Below, piece after piece: positions 1 through 7,938 of a stretch of DNA of 64,000 bases. Position 1 is the first letter of the stretch. Each line of letters begins with the position of its first letter. The DNA lies in NCBI RefSeq assembly GCF_000720485.1, contig NZ_JOAX01000009.1, positions 1-64,000 on the forward strand. The letters run 5' to 3'. The notes under the pieces were generated by a model. That model had not been told where the DNA came from, did no database searches, and was given only the letters and a program-made list of their open reading frames with translations. This stretch comes from Streptomyces ochraceiscleroticus (GTDB taxonomy: Bacteria > Actinomycetota > Actinomycetes > Streptomycetales > Streptomycetaceae). Both the position numbers and the translations under genes were made by a program.

Positions 1-130
1 GCTGGACGAAAACGCCCGTTGGCGGCTGCTGGAGGGACTGGACGACATCAGCCTCACCCTCCGGGAGGAAGACTCCATCGCCGCATACGAGGCGAACAGA
101 CTGCCCTTCAAGCCGAACGTCGTTCTGTAG
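1..130 (+). CDS. leuD: 3-isopropylmalate dehydratase small subunit (LeuD), C-terminal end only
   Basis: Only the last 42 residues are in the window, reading from base 2 to the TAG at 128-130. The segment WRLLEGLDDISLTL followed by an AAYE motif is the typical C-terminus of LeuD, which with LeuC isomerises 2-isopropylmalate-type acids. The gene sits upstream of the DUF2000 gene and the isopropylmalate-synthase-like gene at 972, which suggests a cluster-specific paralogue rather than the primary leucine gene. That is inference, because the N-terminus and any leuC lie outside the window. Confidence 0.75.
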   Translation, partial: LDENARWRLLEGLDDISLTLREEDSIAAYEANRLPFKPNVVL

Positions 131-153
131 TCCGCAGCCGATCCGCACAAAAT

Positions 154-179
154 CCGCCGACCCTGTGAACGGCCGGCGG
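154..179 (+). terminator. Weak hairpin after the leuD fragment
   Basis: CCGCCG at 154-159 pairs with CGGCGG at 174-179 around a 14-base loop, 24 bases after the leuD stop. There is no T-tract, so termination is uncertain. The rest of 131-291 shows nothing else I can name and probably holds the promoter of the DUF2000 gene. Confidence 0.3.
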
Positions 180-291
180 AAAACGAACAACATTCACCGG
201 GCCGCAGCCACGCGGACCGGGCGAATTAACCTCGTTCTGCGACCGCCCCAAACCAGGCGGTATGTCACGACGCAGAGCAAAGAGGTAGTCC

Positions 292-705
292 ATGTCCATG
301 CCCACCAAGGCCGTTGTCGTCATCGCGGAAGAACTTCCGGTCGGCGTCGCGCTCAATACCGCCGCACTGCTGGGGATCAGCCTCGGCAATCGGGCATCGG
401 ATCTGGTGGGTGAGGACGGACCGGACGCCTCCGGGCACCGGCATCTGGGGATGAGTACGCATCCCGTTCCGGTGCTCAAGGCGTCCGCCGAACGCCTCCA
501 GGAACTGTACGCGGACGCCGCGGCGCTGGACGGTGTGCTGGTCGCCGATATGAGCGAGGTCGCGCAGAAGTCGCGCACCTACGACGCCTATCTGGCGACT
601 CTCGGCGGCACCAAGCCGGAGGACATGCGGTATCTGGGCGTGATGCTGCACGGCGCGCGGCCGGCCGTCGATTCCCTCACCGGACAGCTTCCGCTCTATC
701 GCTGA
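292..705 (+). CDS. DUF2000 family protein
   Basis: A 137-residue protein beginning MSMPTKAVVVIAEELP and resembling the DUF2000 family, which has a peptidyl-tRNA-hydrolase-II-like fold and no well-defined reaction. GAGGT lies about 5 bases before the chosen ATG; a second ATG two codons later is possible. There is no signal peptide or membrane segment, so it should be cytoplasmic. Its place between leuD and the LeuA-like gene suggests a helper role in the keto-acid or building-block branch, but the sequence does not show a catalytic function. Confidence 0.6.
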   Translation: MSMPTKAVVVIAEELPVGVALNTAALLGISLGNRASDLVGEDGPDASGHRHLGMSTHPVPVLKASAERLQELYADAAALDGVLVADMSEVAQKSRTYDAYLATLGGTKPEDMRYLGVMLHGARPAVDSLTGQLPLYR

Positions 706-971
706 ATCCCGGCACATTCTCGCATGGTGAGACTGCTGCGTTCCCCTTCCGGCGCGGCGTGATCGGCGATCTGCTCTCTCATGTTCGCTGCGACGGTGCC
801 GCCGCGCGCTCAGGTCGAATGAGTGAACGGCGAAATGGCGATAGGTGCTGAACAGATTCGGCATCACTGGTTCGGACCGCCCGCCATTGTTAGCTTCTGG
901 GTCGTGGGGGTCGCCTTCTCGGCTGCGCTCCGCATCTCGCATGTTGATACTCACCAAACGCTGGGGGCTCT
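706..971 (+). other. Intergenic region before the LeuA-like gene
   Basis: About 266 bases with no convincing gene. It probably contains the promoter for the plus-strand operon starting at 972. A 13-codon open frame starts at ATG 941 and ends at TGA 980-982, overlapping the GTG start at 972. It has only one leucine pair, so I do not call it an attenuator peptide. Confidence 0.35.
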
Positions 972-2150
972 GTGTCAGTTGACAAGGGAACGCGACGTAT
1001 ATCGGTCTTCGATACGACTCTTCGGGATGGGGAGCAGGCCCCCGGGAATGCCATGACGCCCGAGGAGAAGCTCGATATCGCGCTGCGGATCGAGGCCCTG
1101 GGCGTGGACCGGGTGGAGGCCGGCTTCCCGGCCGCGTCGCCCCGTGACTTCGAAGCGACCCGGCTCATCTCCAAGAGCGTCACGAACGCTCAGTTCGTTA
1201 CCTTCTGCCGTGCCGTGCGCGGCGACGTGGAGGCGGCCGTCGAGGCCGGCGGCACCGCCAACCACCAGGTGGAGACGGTGACCGTGGGCAGTGACATCCA
1301 CCTCGAGTACAAGCGCGGCATCACGCGCAAGGAAGCCGTCGCGGAGATCGTCGACGTCGTCGAGTTCGCCAAGTCCTTCGGCGTCGAAGAGGTCGCGGTG
1401 GCCATCGAGGACGCCACCCGCGGCGCGGACGAGCACCTGCGCAACGTCTCCGAAGCGGTCGTCGAGGCCGGCGCGAGCTGCATCGTCGTTCCCGACACCG
1501 TCGGTGCCCTGGTCCCCGGGCAGTACGGTGAGCTGATCGCGAAGTTCCGCGAATGGGTGCCCGGCGTCCGCATTTCCACGCACTGCCACGACGACTTCGG
1601 CCTTTCGCTGGGCAATGCGCTGGCCGGCATGGAAGCGGGCGCCGACGAGATCCAGGTGACGCTCGGCGGAATCGGCGAGCGGGCCGGCAACACCCCGCTG
1701 GAGCAGCTCGCCGCCGTACTGGCGTACAAGAGCGATTACTACGGCGTGCACAGTGACATCGACCTGGCGGGCATTCACGACGCCTACGCCAGGCTCCGCG
1801 AGATCATCAAGCTGGAGGAGCCGCGCAACAAGCCCATCGTCGGGGCCTATGCCTTCGGTACCACCGCAGGCATTCACCAGCAGGGCCTGCTGCGCAACCC
1901 CGAGACGTACGAATACGTGAGGCCCGGCGTATTCGGCCGTGAGACCACGATTCTGATCGGCCGGCACTCCGGCCGTGCGGTACTGCGCCATCTGCTCGAC
2001 CAGATCGGCGTCGAGGTGGATGACAAGCAGCTCGAAGCGCTCTACGAGACGCATATCGCCGAGCGTCCGGGCAGCGACTGCGAGGACCTTTCGGTGGTGC
2101 GCGACCGCCTCGAGCGCGAGCTGGCCGACTGGCCGCGGAAGGCCCGGTGA
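972..2150 (+). CDS. 2-isopropylmalate synthase / homocitrate synthase-like enzyme
   Basis: A 392-residue DRE-TIM metallolyase. The N-terminal FDTTLRDGEQAPG motif supplies the catalytic Arg and metal-binding Asp, and STHCHDDFGLSLGNA near residue 200 supplies the HxH metal ligands. The family condenses acetyl-CoA with a 2-keto acid, lengthening it by one carbon after isomerisation and oxidative decarboxylation. At about 390 residues it is short for actinobacterial LeuA and appears to lack the C-terminal leucine-sensing domain, as in homocitrate synthase and specialised paralogues. The GTG start at 972 follows a GGGGG stretch. Its stop overlaps the next gene by GTGA. With the upstream LeuD it probably makes a dedicated cluster precursor; the keto-acid substrate cannot be read from the sequence. 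Confidence 0.85.
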   Translation: MSVDKGTRRISVFDTTLRDGEQAPGNAMTPEEKLDIALRIEALGVDRVEAGFPAASPRDFEATRLISKSVTNAQFVTFCRAVRGDVEAAVEAGGTANHQVETVTVGSDIHLEYKRGITRKEAVAEIVDVVEFAKSFGVEEVAVAIEDATRGADEHLRNVSEAVVEAGASCIVVPDTVGALVPGQYGELIAKFREWVPGVRISTHCHDDFGLSLGNALAGMEAGADEIQVTLGGIGERAGNTPLEQLAAVLAYKSDYYGVHSDIDLAGIHDAYARLREIIKLEEPRNKPIVGAYAFGTTAGIHQQGLLRNPETYEYVRPGVFGRETTILIGRHSGRAVLRHLLDQIGVEVDDKQLEALYETHIAERPGSDCEDLSVVRDRLERELADWPRKAR

Positions 2151-2515
2151 GTCCGGTGCCGAGCAAGGCGGAAGAACTGGTCCGCAGCTACTACGAACGG
2201 GTCGACGCCGACGATGTGGACGGCCTTCTGGGGCTCTTCTCCGAAGAAGCCGTCTACCGGCGGCCCGGCTATGAAGCGATGAACGGCCGGGCCGATCTGG
2301 AGGCGTTCTACCGGGGGGAGCGGGTGATCCGGAAGGGCAGCCACACCGTGCACACCATCACCGAACAGCTGCCCCGGGTCGCGGTCTCCGGAAGTTTCTC
2401 CGGCGAACTCAAGGACGGCCGACAGGTCTCCGTGGAATTCGCCGACTTCTTCACGCTCGAATCGGACGGTCGTTTCGGCCGGCGGGAAACGTTCTTCTAC
2501 GCGCCGCTGGTGTGA
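2147..2515 (+). CDS. SnoaL-like / NTF2-fold protein
   Basis: A 122-residue protein with the NTF2/SnoaL pattern: an N-terminal helix (VRSYYERVDADDVDGLLGLF), an RADLEAFYRG segment, then strands rich in aromatic residues ending FFTLESDGRF and ETFFYAPLV. The fold covers polyketide cyclases, isomerases, hydroxylases and non-catalytic binding proteins, so the reaction is unknown. It starts at a GTG overlapping the previous stop (GTGA), so translation is probably coupled to the LeuA-like enzyme. Confidence 0.7.
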   Translation: MSPVPSKAEELVRSYYERVDADDVDGLLGLFSEEAVYRRPGYEAMNGRADLEAFYRGERVIRKGSHTVHTITEQLPRVAVSGSFSGELKDGRQVSVEFADFFTLESDGRFGRRETFFYAPLV

Positions 2516-2541
2516 GACCGTTACCGAACGATGGGGGAACT

Positions 2542-3303
2542 GTGGCAGGCAATGCCAAAGCCGTGGGCGTATCGGTGACGAGCCGGGCGCTCGCGATTCT
2601 CGGAGCATTCGACAGGGTGTACAGCGGCCTGTCGCTCTCCGACCTCTCCAGGCGCACCGGGCTTCCACTGGCCACGGCACACCGGCTCATCGGTGAACTC
2701 GAATCCTGGGGCGCGCTGGACCGCGATCAGGACGGGCGTTACCGGATCGGGCTGCGCATCTGGGAGCTCGGATCGCTGACGCCCAGCCGTACGGGACTGC
2801 GTGAGGCGGCCCTGCCGGCCCTGCTGTCCCTCTCGGAGCTGTCCCGCGAAGAGGTACAGCTGGTCGTCGCGGACGGCGACGACGCGGTGTGCGTGGAACA
2901 CCTCGGGCCCCGTGAGGGCATCCGCTCGGCGGACCTGAGAGGACTGCGCAGGCCGCTGACCGAGTCCGCCTGCGGGCTGGCGCTGCTGGCCCATCGCGGC
3001 GCGGACGGCGAAACGGGACGGGCCGGCGGAGCACCGCGGACCGATGAGGCGCTGCGGGCAGACCCGTCCGTACGCAGCCGCCTGCCACTGATCCGCCGGC
3101 ACGGCTGTGCGGTGCTCAACGACACCGGACGCCCCGGCCGGCAGACCGTCGCCATGGCCGTCTGTGACGAGGGCGTCGCCGTGGCCGCGATCGGCCTTTC
3201 CACGCCCGAGGGCTCCGCCATCGGGCACTGGAGAGAGATGCTGATCGCCGCCACGGCCGGTATCCAGCGGGCGCTGCCGCGCCGCCACGCCGTCGCGGCC
3301 TGA
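2542..3303 (+). CDS. IclR family transcriptional regulator
   Basis: A winged HTH (LSDLSRRTGLPLATAHRLIGEL, split around residues 30-50) is followed by an IclR-type effector domain. IclR proteins are usually dimeric regulators responding to small acids, which fits a cluster containing keto-acid enzymes. I chose GTG 2542 because GGGGGA precedes it at a sensible distance (253 residues). The alternative GTG at 2512 overlaps the upstream stop, lacks a ribosome site, and would make codon 4 a rare TTA at 2521-2523. The gene is the likely cluster-situated regulator and is followed by a strong hairpin. Confidence 0.85.
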   Translation: MAGNAKAVGVSVTSRALAILGAFDRVYSGLSLSDLSRRTGLPLATAHRLIGELESWGALDRDQDGRYRIGLRIWELGSLTPSRTGLREAALPALLSLSELSREEVQLVVADGDDAVCVEHLGPREGIRSADLRGLRRPLTESACGLALLAHRGADGETGRAGGAPRTDEALRADPSVRSRLPLIRRHGCAVLNDTGRPGRQTVAMAVCDEGVAVAAIGLSTPEGSAIGHWREMLIAATAGIQRALPRRHAVAA

Positions 3304-3318
3304 CCGGCCGCGATCTCT

Positions 3319-3350
3319 GGGGCGCCCGGCACCACCCGGCCGGGCGCCCC
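3319..3350 (+). terminator. Perfect 12-bp stem hairpin after the IclR gene
   Basis: GGGGCGCCCGGC (3319-3330) pairs perfectly with GCCGGGCGCCCC (3339-3350) around an 8-base loop, 15 bases after the IclR stop. Only TT follows, but the stem is strong enough to stop or slow transcription. It separates the leuA-like/IclR operon from the oxidoreductase operon starting at 3403. Confidence 0.7.
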
Positions 3351-3402
3351 TTCCCGTACAGGCGTTCCCTTGAACTGAACTACTCCCCGGTGAGGCATCA
3401 CT

Positions 3403-4935
3403 GTGAGCAAGCAAATTGTCATCATCGGAGGCGGTGCCACCGCCGTGAGCGCCTTCGCGCATCTGGCGGGCAGCTCCGGGGTGGAACGGGTCACCTTCGT
3501 GGCGCCCGGCCCCATCGGCCTGGGCACCGCTTTCGGCACCACCGACCCGGCCCTGCTGTGCAACACCTCCGTGGACGTGACGGCCCTGAAGGCCGACGGG
3601 CGCTCGGACTTCCTCGACTACCTCGCGTCCCGCGGCCACCCGGTGCACCGCGCCGACTTCGCCCCGCGCTACCTCGTCGGCCAGTACTGCCGCGAGCGCT
3701 TCTGGCAGTACTCCGACACGGCCCGCCGGGCCGGCACCCGCGTCACCCACATCCGCGACCGCGCGGTGGCCATCGACCGGCACACGGACACGGACACGGA
3801 CGGCACGGCGTACCGGGTGGCGCTCGCCGGCGGGGGATCGGTCACCGGCACCGACATCCTGTTCTGCGCGGGCGCGGACAACCCGGTCCTGCCGCCGGAG
3901 CTCCGCCCGTACGCCGGGCATCCCCGTCTGATGGCCACCCCGTACCCCTCGCACAAGCTGCGCGCGCTGCCCGCCGACGCCCGCGTCCTGGTCCTGGGCA
4001 CCAAGCTGTCCGCGATCGACGCGGCGGTGACCCTCTGCAGGACCGGCAACCGGCGTACGGTCATGACCTCGCCCTCGGGCATGCTGCCGGCCGTCCGCAA
4101 CCGCCTCGTCCGCCCGGCCACCCCACGGCTGCGCCAGGACGTCTGGGCGGCCCTCGCCGCGAGCGGCACCCCGGAAGGACCCGCGGACGACACGGCGCTG
4201 GACCGCACCGTCGCCCGCGAACTGCTCTCCGCCATCCGTGCCGGAGCGCCGGGCGCCCGGGTCGCCCGGCCCCGGCTCTCGGGGCGGCCCGCGCCCCTGC
4301 TGCGCGAGGAACGGCACCGCGCCGCGGCCGGCCGCATCCCCTGGGAGGACGTGATGGCGGAGCTCATCGACACCGTCAACGCCCAGGTGTCCCGCTGGCG
4401 CGCCGACGTGCGCGCCCGTGTGCTGCCCCGCTACCGCGCCCTGATGACCCGTTACATATCCGCCTTCCCGCTGCGCAACGCCACCCTGCTGGACGGCTGG
4501 CTCACCGAAGGCAGGCTCCGCGTCGCCCCGCGCTATCCGGAACGGATGGAGCCGAGCGGGACCGGCTGGTCGGTGCGCTGGCCGGACGGCACGACCGAGA
4601 CCTTCGACCACATCGTGTGCGCCTCCGGATACCGGGTCGCGCCGCTGACGACCACCGCCACCGGCGTACGCATCGGAGGCGAGGCAGCGGACGGCGCCGC
4701 AGGCGGGGCGGGCGACGCCGGGCCGCGGCCGGAGATCCTCGAAACCCTGCGGATACGGCTGCGGCCCGACGGCCCCGCCGAACGCATCTGGGCGCTGGGC
4801 GCCGGCGCCGGTTCGCGCTTCCCCATCGTCAACTACCTGCGGGCCGCCGCCCAGCACGCGGCCGTCGTCGCCGACCAACTCGGGCAGTACAGCCCCGGAA
4901 CAACCGAGCCGCTCGCCGAAAGGACGGCCCTGTGA
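3403..4935 (+). CDS. FAD/NAD(P)-binding oxidoreductase (NAD_binding_9-like)
   Basis: A 510-residue protein. The N-terminal IVIIGGGATAVSAFAHLA is a dinucleotide-binding Rossmann motif. GLGTAFGTTDPALLCNTS followed by a DFLDYL segment matches the NAD_binding_9 family, related to amine-hydroxylating and other class-B-like flavoproteins. A second dinucleotide-binding stretch (ARVLVLGTKLSAIDAAVTL) lies near residue 200, and VCASGYRV plus ALGAGAGSRFPIVNYLRAA near the C-terminus look like the FAD-closing part. GTG 3403 has GGTGAGG upstream. Its stop overlaps the ATP-grasp start by GTGA, so the two are probably made together. N-hydroxylation or another oxidation of an amino-acid-like substrate is plausible but unproven. 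Confidence 0.7.
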   Translation: MSKQIVIIGGGATAVSAFAHLAGSSGVERVTFVAPGPIGLGTAFGTTDPALLCNTSVDVTALKADGRSDFLDYLASRGHPVHRADFAPRYLVGQYCRERFWQYSDTARRAGTRVTHIRDRAVAIDRHTDTDTDGTAYRVALAGGGSVTGTDILFCAGADNPVLPPELRPYAGHPRLMATPYPSHKLRALPADARVLVLGTKLSAIDAAVTLCRTGNRRTVMTSPSGMLPAVRNRLVRPATPRLRQDVWAALAASGTPEGPADDTALDRTVARELLSAIRAGAPGARVARPRLSGRPAPLLREERHRAAAGRIPWEDVMAELIDTVNAQVSRWRADVRARVLPRYRALMTRYISAFPLRNATLLDGWLTEGRLRVAPRYPERMEPSGTGWSVRWPDGTTETFDHIVCASGYRVAPLTTTATGVRIGGEAADGAAGGAGDAGPRPEILETLRIRLRPDGPAERIWALGAGAGSRFPIVNYLRAAAQHAAVVADQLGQYSPGTTEPLAERTAL

Positions 4936-6194
4936 TCGCCCTCGTCAACCCCGTCTCCAGCGGAGCGCAACTGACCGAAGCCCTGCTGGAGGAGGGCGCC
5001 GAATTCCTGCACGTCTACACGGAGGACCGGGCGCCCGCCGCACCGTCCGGCGGCCTGCCGGTCAAGACCGTGGTGCACGCCGGCCTCGACGCGACCGCCG
5101 GACGGCTGCGCGCGATGGGCGTCAGCACCGTGCTCGCGGGCAGCGAGTTCGGCGTCACCCTCGCCGACGAGCTCGCCGAGGCCCTCGGCGTGCCGCACCA
5201 CCGCCACGAGCTGCGCGCCGCCCGCCGGGACAAGTACTGGATGGCCCGCGCGCTGGCCGACGCCGGTGTGCCGCACGCCGGCACCGAAGCCGTGCGCAGC
5301 GAGGAGGAGTTGCGCACCGTGCTGGACCGCTGGGGCACCTTCCCCGTGGTCGTCAAGCCGTTCAACAGCGCGGGCAGCGACGGCTGCCACATCTGCCCCG
5401 ACGCCGGCCGGGCCCTCGACGCCTTCCGCGCCAACAGCGGCCGGCGCAACCTCATGGGCGAGGTCAACGACGGCGTACTGGTCCAGCAGTTCCTCGAAGG
5501 CCCCCAGTACATCGTCAACACGGTGAGCATGGCGGGCCGCCATCTGCTCGCCGAGATCTACGCCGAGCGCATCGACCGCGAGCAGGGCGCGCCCGTCCTG
5601 CGGCACATCGTCTCCCGCCGCACGCTCGACGAAGCCGAGACCGAGCTCGTCGCGTACGTCATGCGCTGCCTGGACGCGCTGGGCGTCCGCGAGGGCGCCG
5701 CACACACCGAAGTGATCCTCACCGCGGACGGCCCGCGCCTGGTGGAGGTCAACTCCCGGCTCATGGGGCCGTACCTGTCCGCCGACGCCTACCACGTCGC
5801 GTACGGGTACAGCAGCCCCCATCTGCTGGCCGAACGCCTGTTGCGGCCCGAGGAGTTCACGAACCGCTTCGACCTGCCGTACGGGCCGGGACGGTCGCTC
5901 GCCAAGGTCTATCTTCGGGCCCACCGCGCCGGCACGGTGCGGGCGCTGGACGGTCTGCGCCGGATCCGCCGGCTCCCCGGATTCCACAGCGTGGCCCGGA
6001 TCCCGGCGGTCGGCGAGCCGGTCCGGGACGGGCAGCTCACCACCGGCGGCTGCGGCGTCGCCTTCTTCGTCCACGAGGACGCCGAACTGCTCCAGCACAG
6101 CCTCGACGTCCTGCACGAGATCGAGGACGCGGGCGAGCTGTACCGCATCGAGGACGAGAGCGACGCGTCCCCGGCCGCGGAGAGCGGGAGCTGA
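4932..6194 (+). CDS. ATP-grasp ligase, amino-acid/dipeptide ligase type
   Basis: A 420-residue ATP-grasp enzyme. The central grasp domain carries RRDKYWMARALADAGVPH, FPVVVKPFNSAGSDG (ATP-binding lysine and glycine-rich loop), VQQFLEGPQYIVN and the metal-binding AHTEVILTADGPRLVEVNSR. The layout matches L-amino acid ligases and related ATP-grasp carboxylate-amine ligases, which form an amide through an acyl-phosphate. GTG 4932 is chosen because it overlaps the previous stop by GTGA, has GAAAGGAC upstream, and gives a normal N-terminus. It could join an amino acid to a cluster-made acid independently of the NRPS. Confidence 0.85.
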   Translation: MIALVNPVSSGAQLTEALLEEGAEFLHVYTEDRAPAAPSGGLPVKTVVHAGLDATAGRLRAMGVSTVLAGSEFGVTLADELAEALGVPHHRHELRAARRDKYWMARALADAGVPHAGTEAVRSEEELRTVLDRWGTFPVVVKPFNSAGSDGCHICPDAGRALDAFRANSGRRNLMGEVNDGVLVQQFLEGPQYIVNTVSMAGRHLLAEIYAERIDREQGAPVLRHIVSRRTLDEAETELVAYVMRCLDALGVREGAAHTEVILTADGPRLVEVNSRLMGPYLSADAYHVAYGYSSPHLLAERLLRPEEFTNRFDLPYGPGRSLAKVYLRAHRAGTVRALDGLRRIRRLPGFHSVARIPAVGEPVRDGQLTTGGCGVAFFVHEDAELLQHSLDVLHEIEDAGELYRIEDESDASPAAESGS

Positions 6195-6196
6195 CC

Positions 6197-7183
6197 GTGC
6201 CCGTCCTCTGCATCATGGCATCGGTACTGCTGCAGTCCGGGGTGTACGGATTCGTCTCCGGCCGGCTCGGATCCACGGACAGTCTGGCGCTGTCCTGTGC
6301 GGGATTCGGCGCCGCCGCCGTGGTCTTCAATGCGGTGCTGCTGGTCCGGCGCCTCCGTGCGGGGCGGGGCAGCGCGCCCGTCGCAGCGCCGCCGGGGGCC
6401 GGGCGGCTGCTCCTGGCGATGAACGTGGTCACGGCCGTCACCTTCCTCAGCTTCTACGCCGCGCTGAGCTGGATCCCCTCCGCACTCGCCACCGGCATCG
6501 AGACCGCCATCGGCCCGGCCGTGCTCGCCCTGCTCGGGCTCGCCGGGATCGGCCGGCGAGCCACGGCTCCGGGCTGGGCGGCGGCGGGCCTGCTGGTGCT
6601 GCTCGGCGGGGCCATCGCCTGGAGCTTCACGGGGGACGGCGGGCTGCGGTCGGCCGGATCGGCGGCGGGGATCGGGCTGGTGCTCGTCGCGGGCATCGGA
6701 GCTTCCGTACTCGCCCTGGTATCAGCGGAGTTGGGGCGCCGGGGCATCGACCCCGTGCACGCCACCGCGCACCGCTTCCACCTCACCTTCCTCTGCGGCG
6801 GCGCGCTGCTGCTCGTCGTGGGCGGCACCGGCGCGGTGCGGTCGGCGGACTGGCCGGCGCTGCTGGTCACCGGTGTCCTGGCGGTCACCGTGCCACTGTT
6901 CCTGCTGCAGCGCGGGCTCCAGGGCGCGGACCCGATGGTCGCGATGGTGCTGCTGACCACGCTGCCCGGGGTCACCTATCTCGCCGAGACCGCCTTCCAC
7001 GGCGGCTTCGACGGATTGTCGTTCGCGCTGATCTGCGCGCTGATGGCGGTCGCCCTGTGGTACGCCCGGCTGTCCCGGGAGGAACCGTCGAAGGGCGAGG
7101 GTGACGGCGACGGTACGGAGACCCGTTCCCGCGCGGAGTCCGGCCGGAAGTCCGGTCAGGAGTCCGCGCGGGTCCCCGGTTAG
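6197..7183 (+). CDS. EamA/DMT family transporter
   Basis: A 328-residue integral membrane protein with about ten hydrophobic helices in two EamA-like halves, for example SWIPSALATGIETAIGPAVL in the first half and ADPMVAMVLLTTLPGVTYLAE in the second. Drug/metabolite transporters of this type often export amino acids or small peptides. GTG 6197 is two bases after the ATP-grasp stop. The hydrophilic tail after about residue 295 carries repeated Gly/Glu/Ser/Arg residues. Its TAG overlaps the stop of the convergent gene at 7180. Probable role: product export or self-protection. Confidence 0.8.
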   Translation: MPVLCIMASVLLQSGVYGFVSGRLGSTDSLALSCAGFGAAAVVFNAVLLVRRLRAGRGSAPVAAPPGAGRLLLAMNVVTAVTFLSFYAALSWIPSALATGIETAIGPAVLALLGLAGIGRRATAPGWAAAGLLVLLGGAIAWSFTGDGGLRSAGSAAGIGLVLVAGIGASVLALVSAELGRRGIDPVHATAHRFHLTFLCGGALLLVVGGTGAVRSADWPALLVTGVLAVTVPLFLLQRGLQGADPMVAMVLLTTLPGVTYLAETAFHGGFDGLSFALICALMAVALWYARLSREEPSKGEGDGDGTETRSRAESGRKSGQESARVPG

Positions 7184-7938
7184 CGCAGCGCGGACAGCAC
7201 CGCTTCGCGCGTCTCCTCGCTGCGCAGCAGGTCCTTGCGGTCGCAGTCGATCCGTACCTCCCGTACGTCGGCGGCCCCGTGCGCGAAATGGCGACCGGAG
7301 CCGCCGGCTGAGTCGATGTGCAGGACCTCGCCGTCCCAGGGGGAGACCCGGGAGCGGTGCGCGGCCACCAGATGGCTGAGCCAGTCGGCGTACGCGCCCG
7401 CCATGTGCGCCGCGCTCTCGACGGCCTCGGCCGGGCCGCTGCCCAGCGCGCGCAGCGCGTCAGCGGCCCGCCGTTCGAGGTCGTCCACGAGGGCGTCGAC
7501 GAACCCCCGCGGATCGTCGGCGAGGCGGTCGGGGGCCGCCCGCTCGCGGACCTCCTCCTCGGACGGGTGGACACCCAGCTGGGCGAGCGCGTCGCGGTAG
7601 CTGTCCAGGACCGGGGCGAGCGTTCCGGGTTCGGCGTCGACGAGGACGAGCCGGGGCGCGGCCCCGCCCTCGGGCGCGACCGCACGGGCGAGTTCGAACG
7701 CCAGCGGGGCCGAGGCGCAGTAGGCGGCGATGGCGGTGACCGGGCCGGCGGGCGCCGGGTTGGCGAGCAGCGACCGCGCGGCGTACGCCGAGCCGTCCGT
7801 GACCCGGGGCAGCGGACGGCGCAGCAGGTCGTGGGTCCGTACGCCGTGCCCGTCCAGGCGGAGATCGGCGAACCGGGCCTCCGGACGGTAACCGGGGTAG
7901 TCGAGTACGAGCAGCAGCGGCTCGTCGTGGTGGTCCAT
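7180..7938 (-). CDS. Thioesterase-like alpha/beta hydrolase with a replaced catalytic serine
   Basis: A 252-residue protein aligning by eye with NRPS/PKS thioesterases. Where those have GHSxG followed by a helix, this one reads AAYCASAPLAFELA, so Cys74 takes the place of the nucleophile and both flanking glycines are lost. The aspartate following the next strand is kept (LVLVDAEPG, Asp101). The usual C-terminal Gly-Gly-His is not seen; the aligned segment reads VRIDCDRKDLLR. A nearby GRHFAH could supply a histidine. It overlaps the PKS stop by one base, so it is the last gene of the minus-strand core operon. It may be a Cys-type cyclase, a scaffold, or inactive. Confidence 0.6.
   Translation of the reverse strand: MDHHDEPLLLVLDYPGYRPEARFADLRLDGHGVRTHDLLRRPLPRVTDGSAYAARSLLANPAPAGPVTAIAAYCASAPLAFELARAVAPEGGAAPRLVLVDAEPGTLAPVLDSYRDALAQLGVHPSEEEVRERAAPDRLADDPRGFVDALVDDLERRAADALRALGSGPAEAVESAAHMAGAYADWLSHLVAAHRSRVSPWDGEVLHIDSAGGSGRHFAHGAADVREVRIDCDRKDLLRSEETREAVLSALR

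Noticed and set aside
265..957. 230-residue minus-strand frame over the DUF2000 gene
   Set aside because: It lies antisense to a gene with a good ribosome site, is Arg/His-rich and fits no family; a shadow frame of high-GC DNA.
941..982. 13-codon frame before the LeuA-like gene as a leucine attenuator peptide
   Set aside because: It has two isolated leucine codons near the start, no run of Leu codons and no clear terminator/antiterminator pair.
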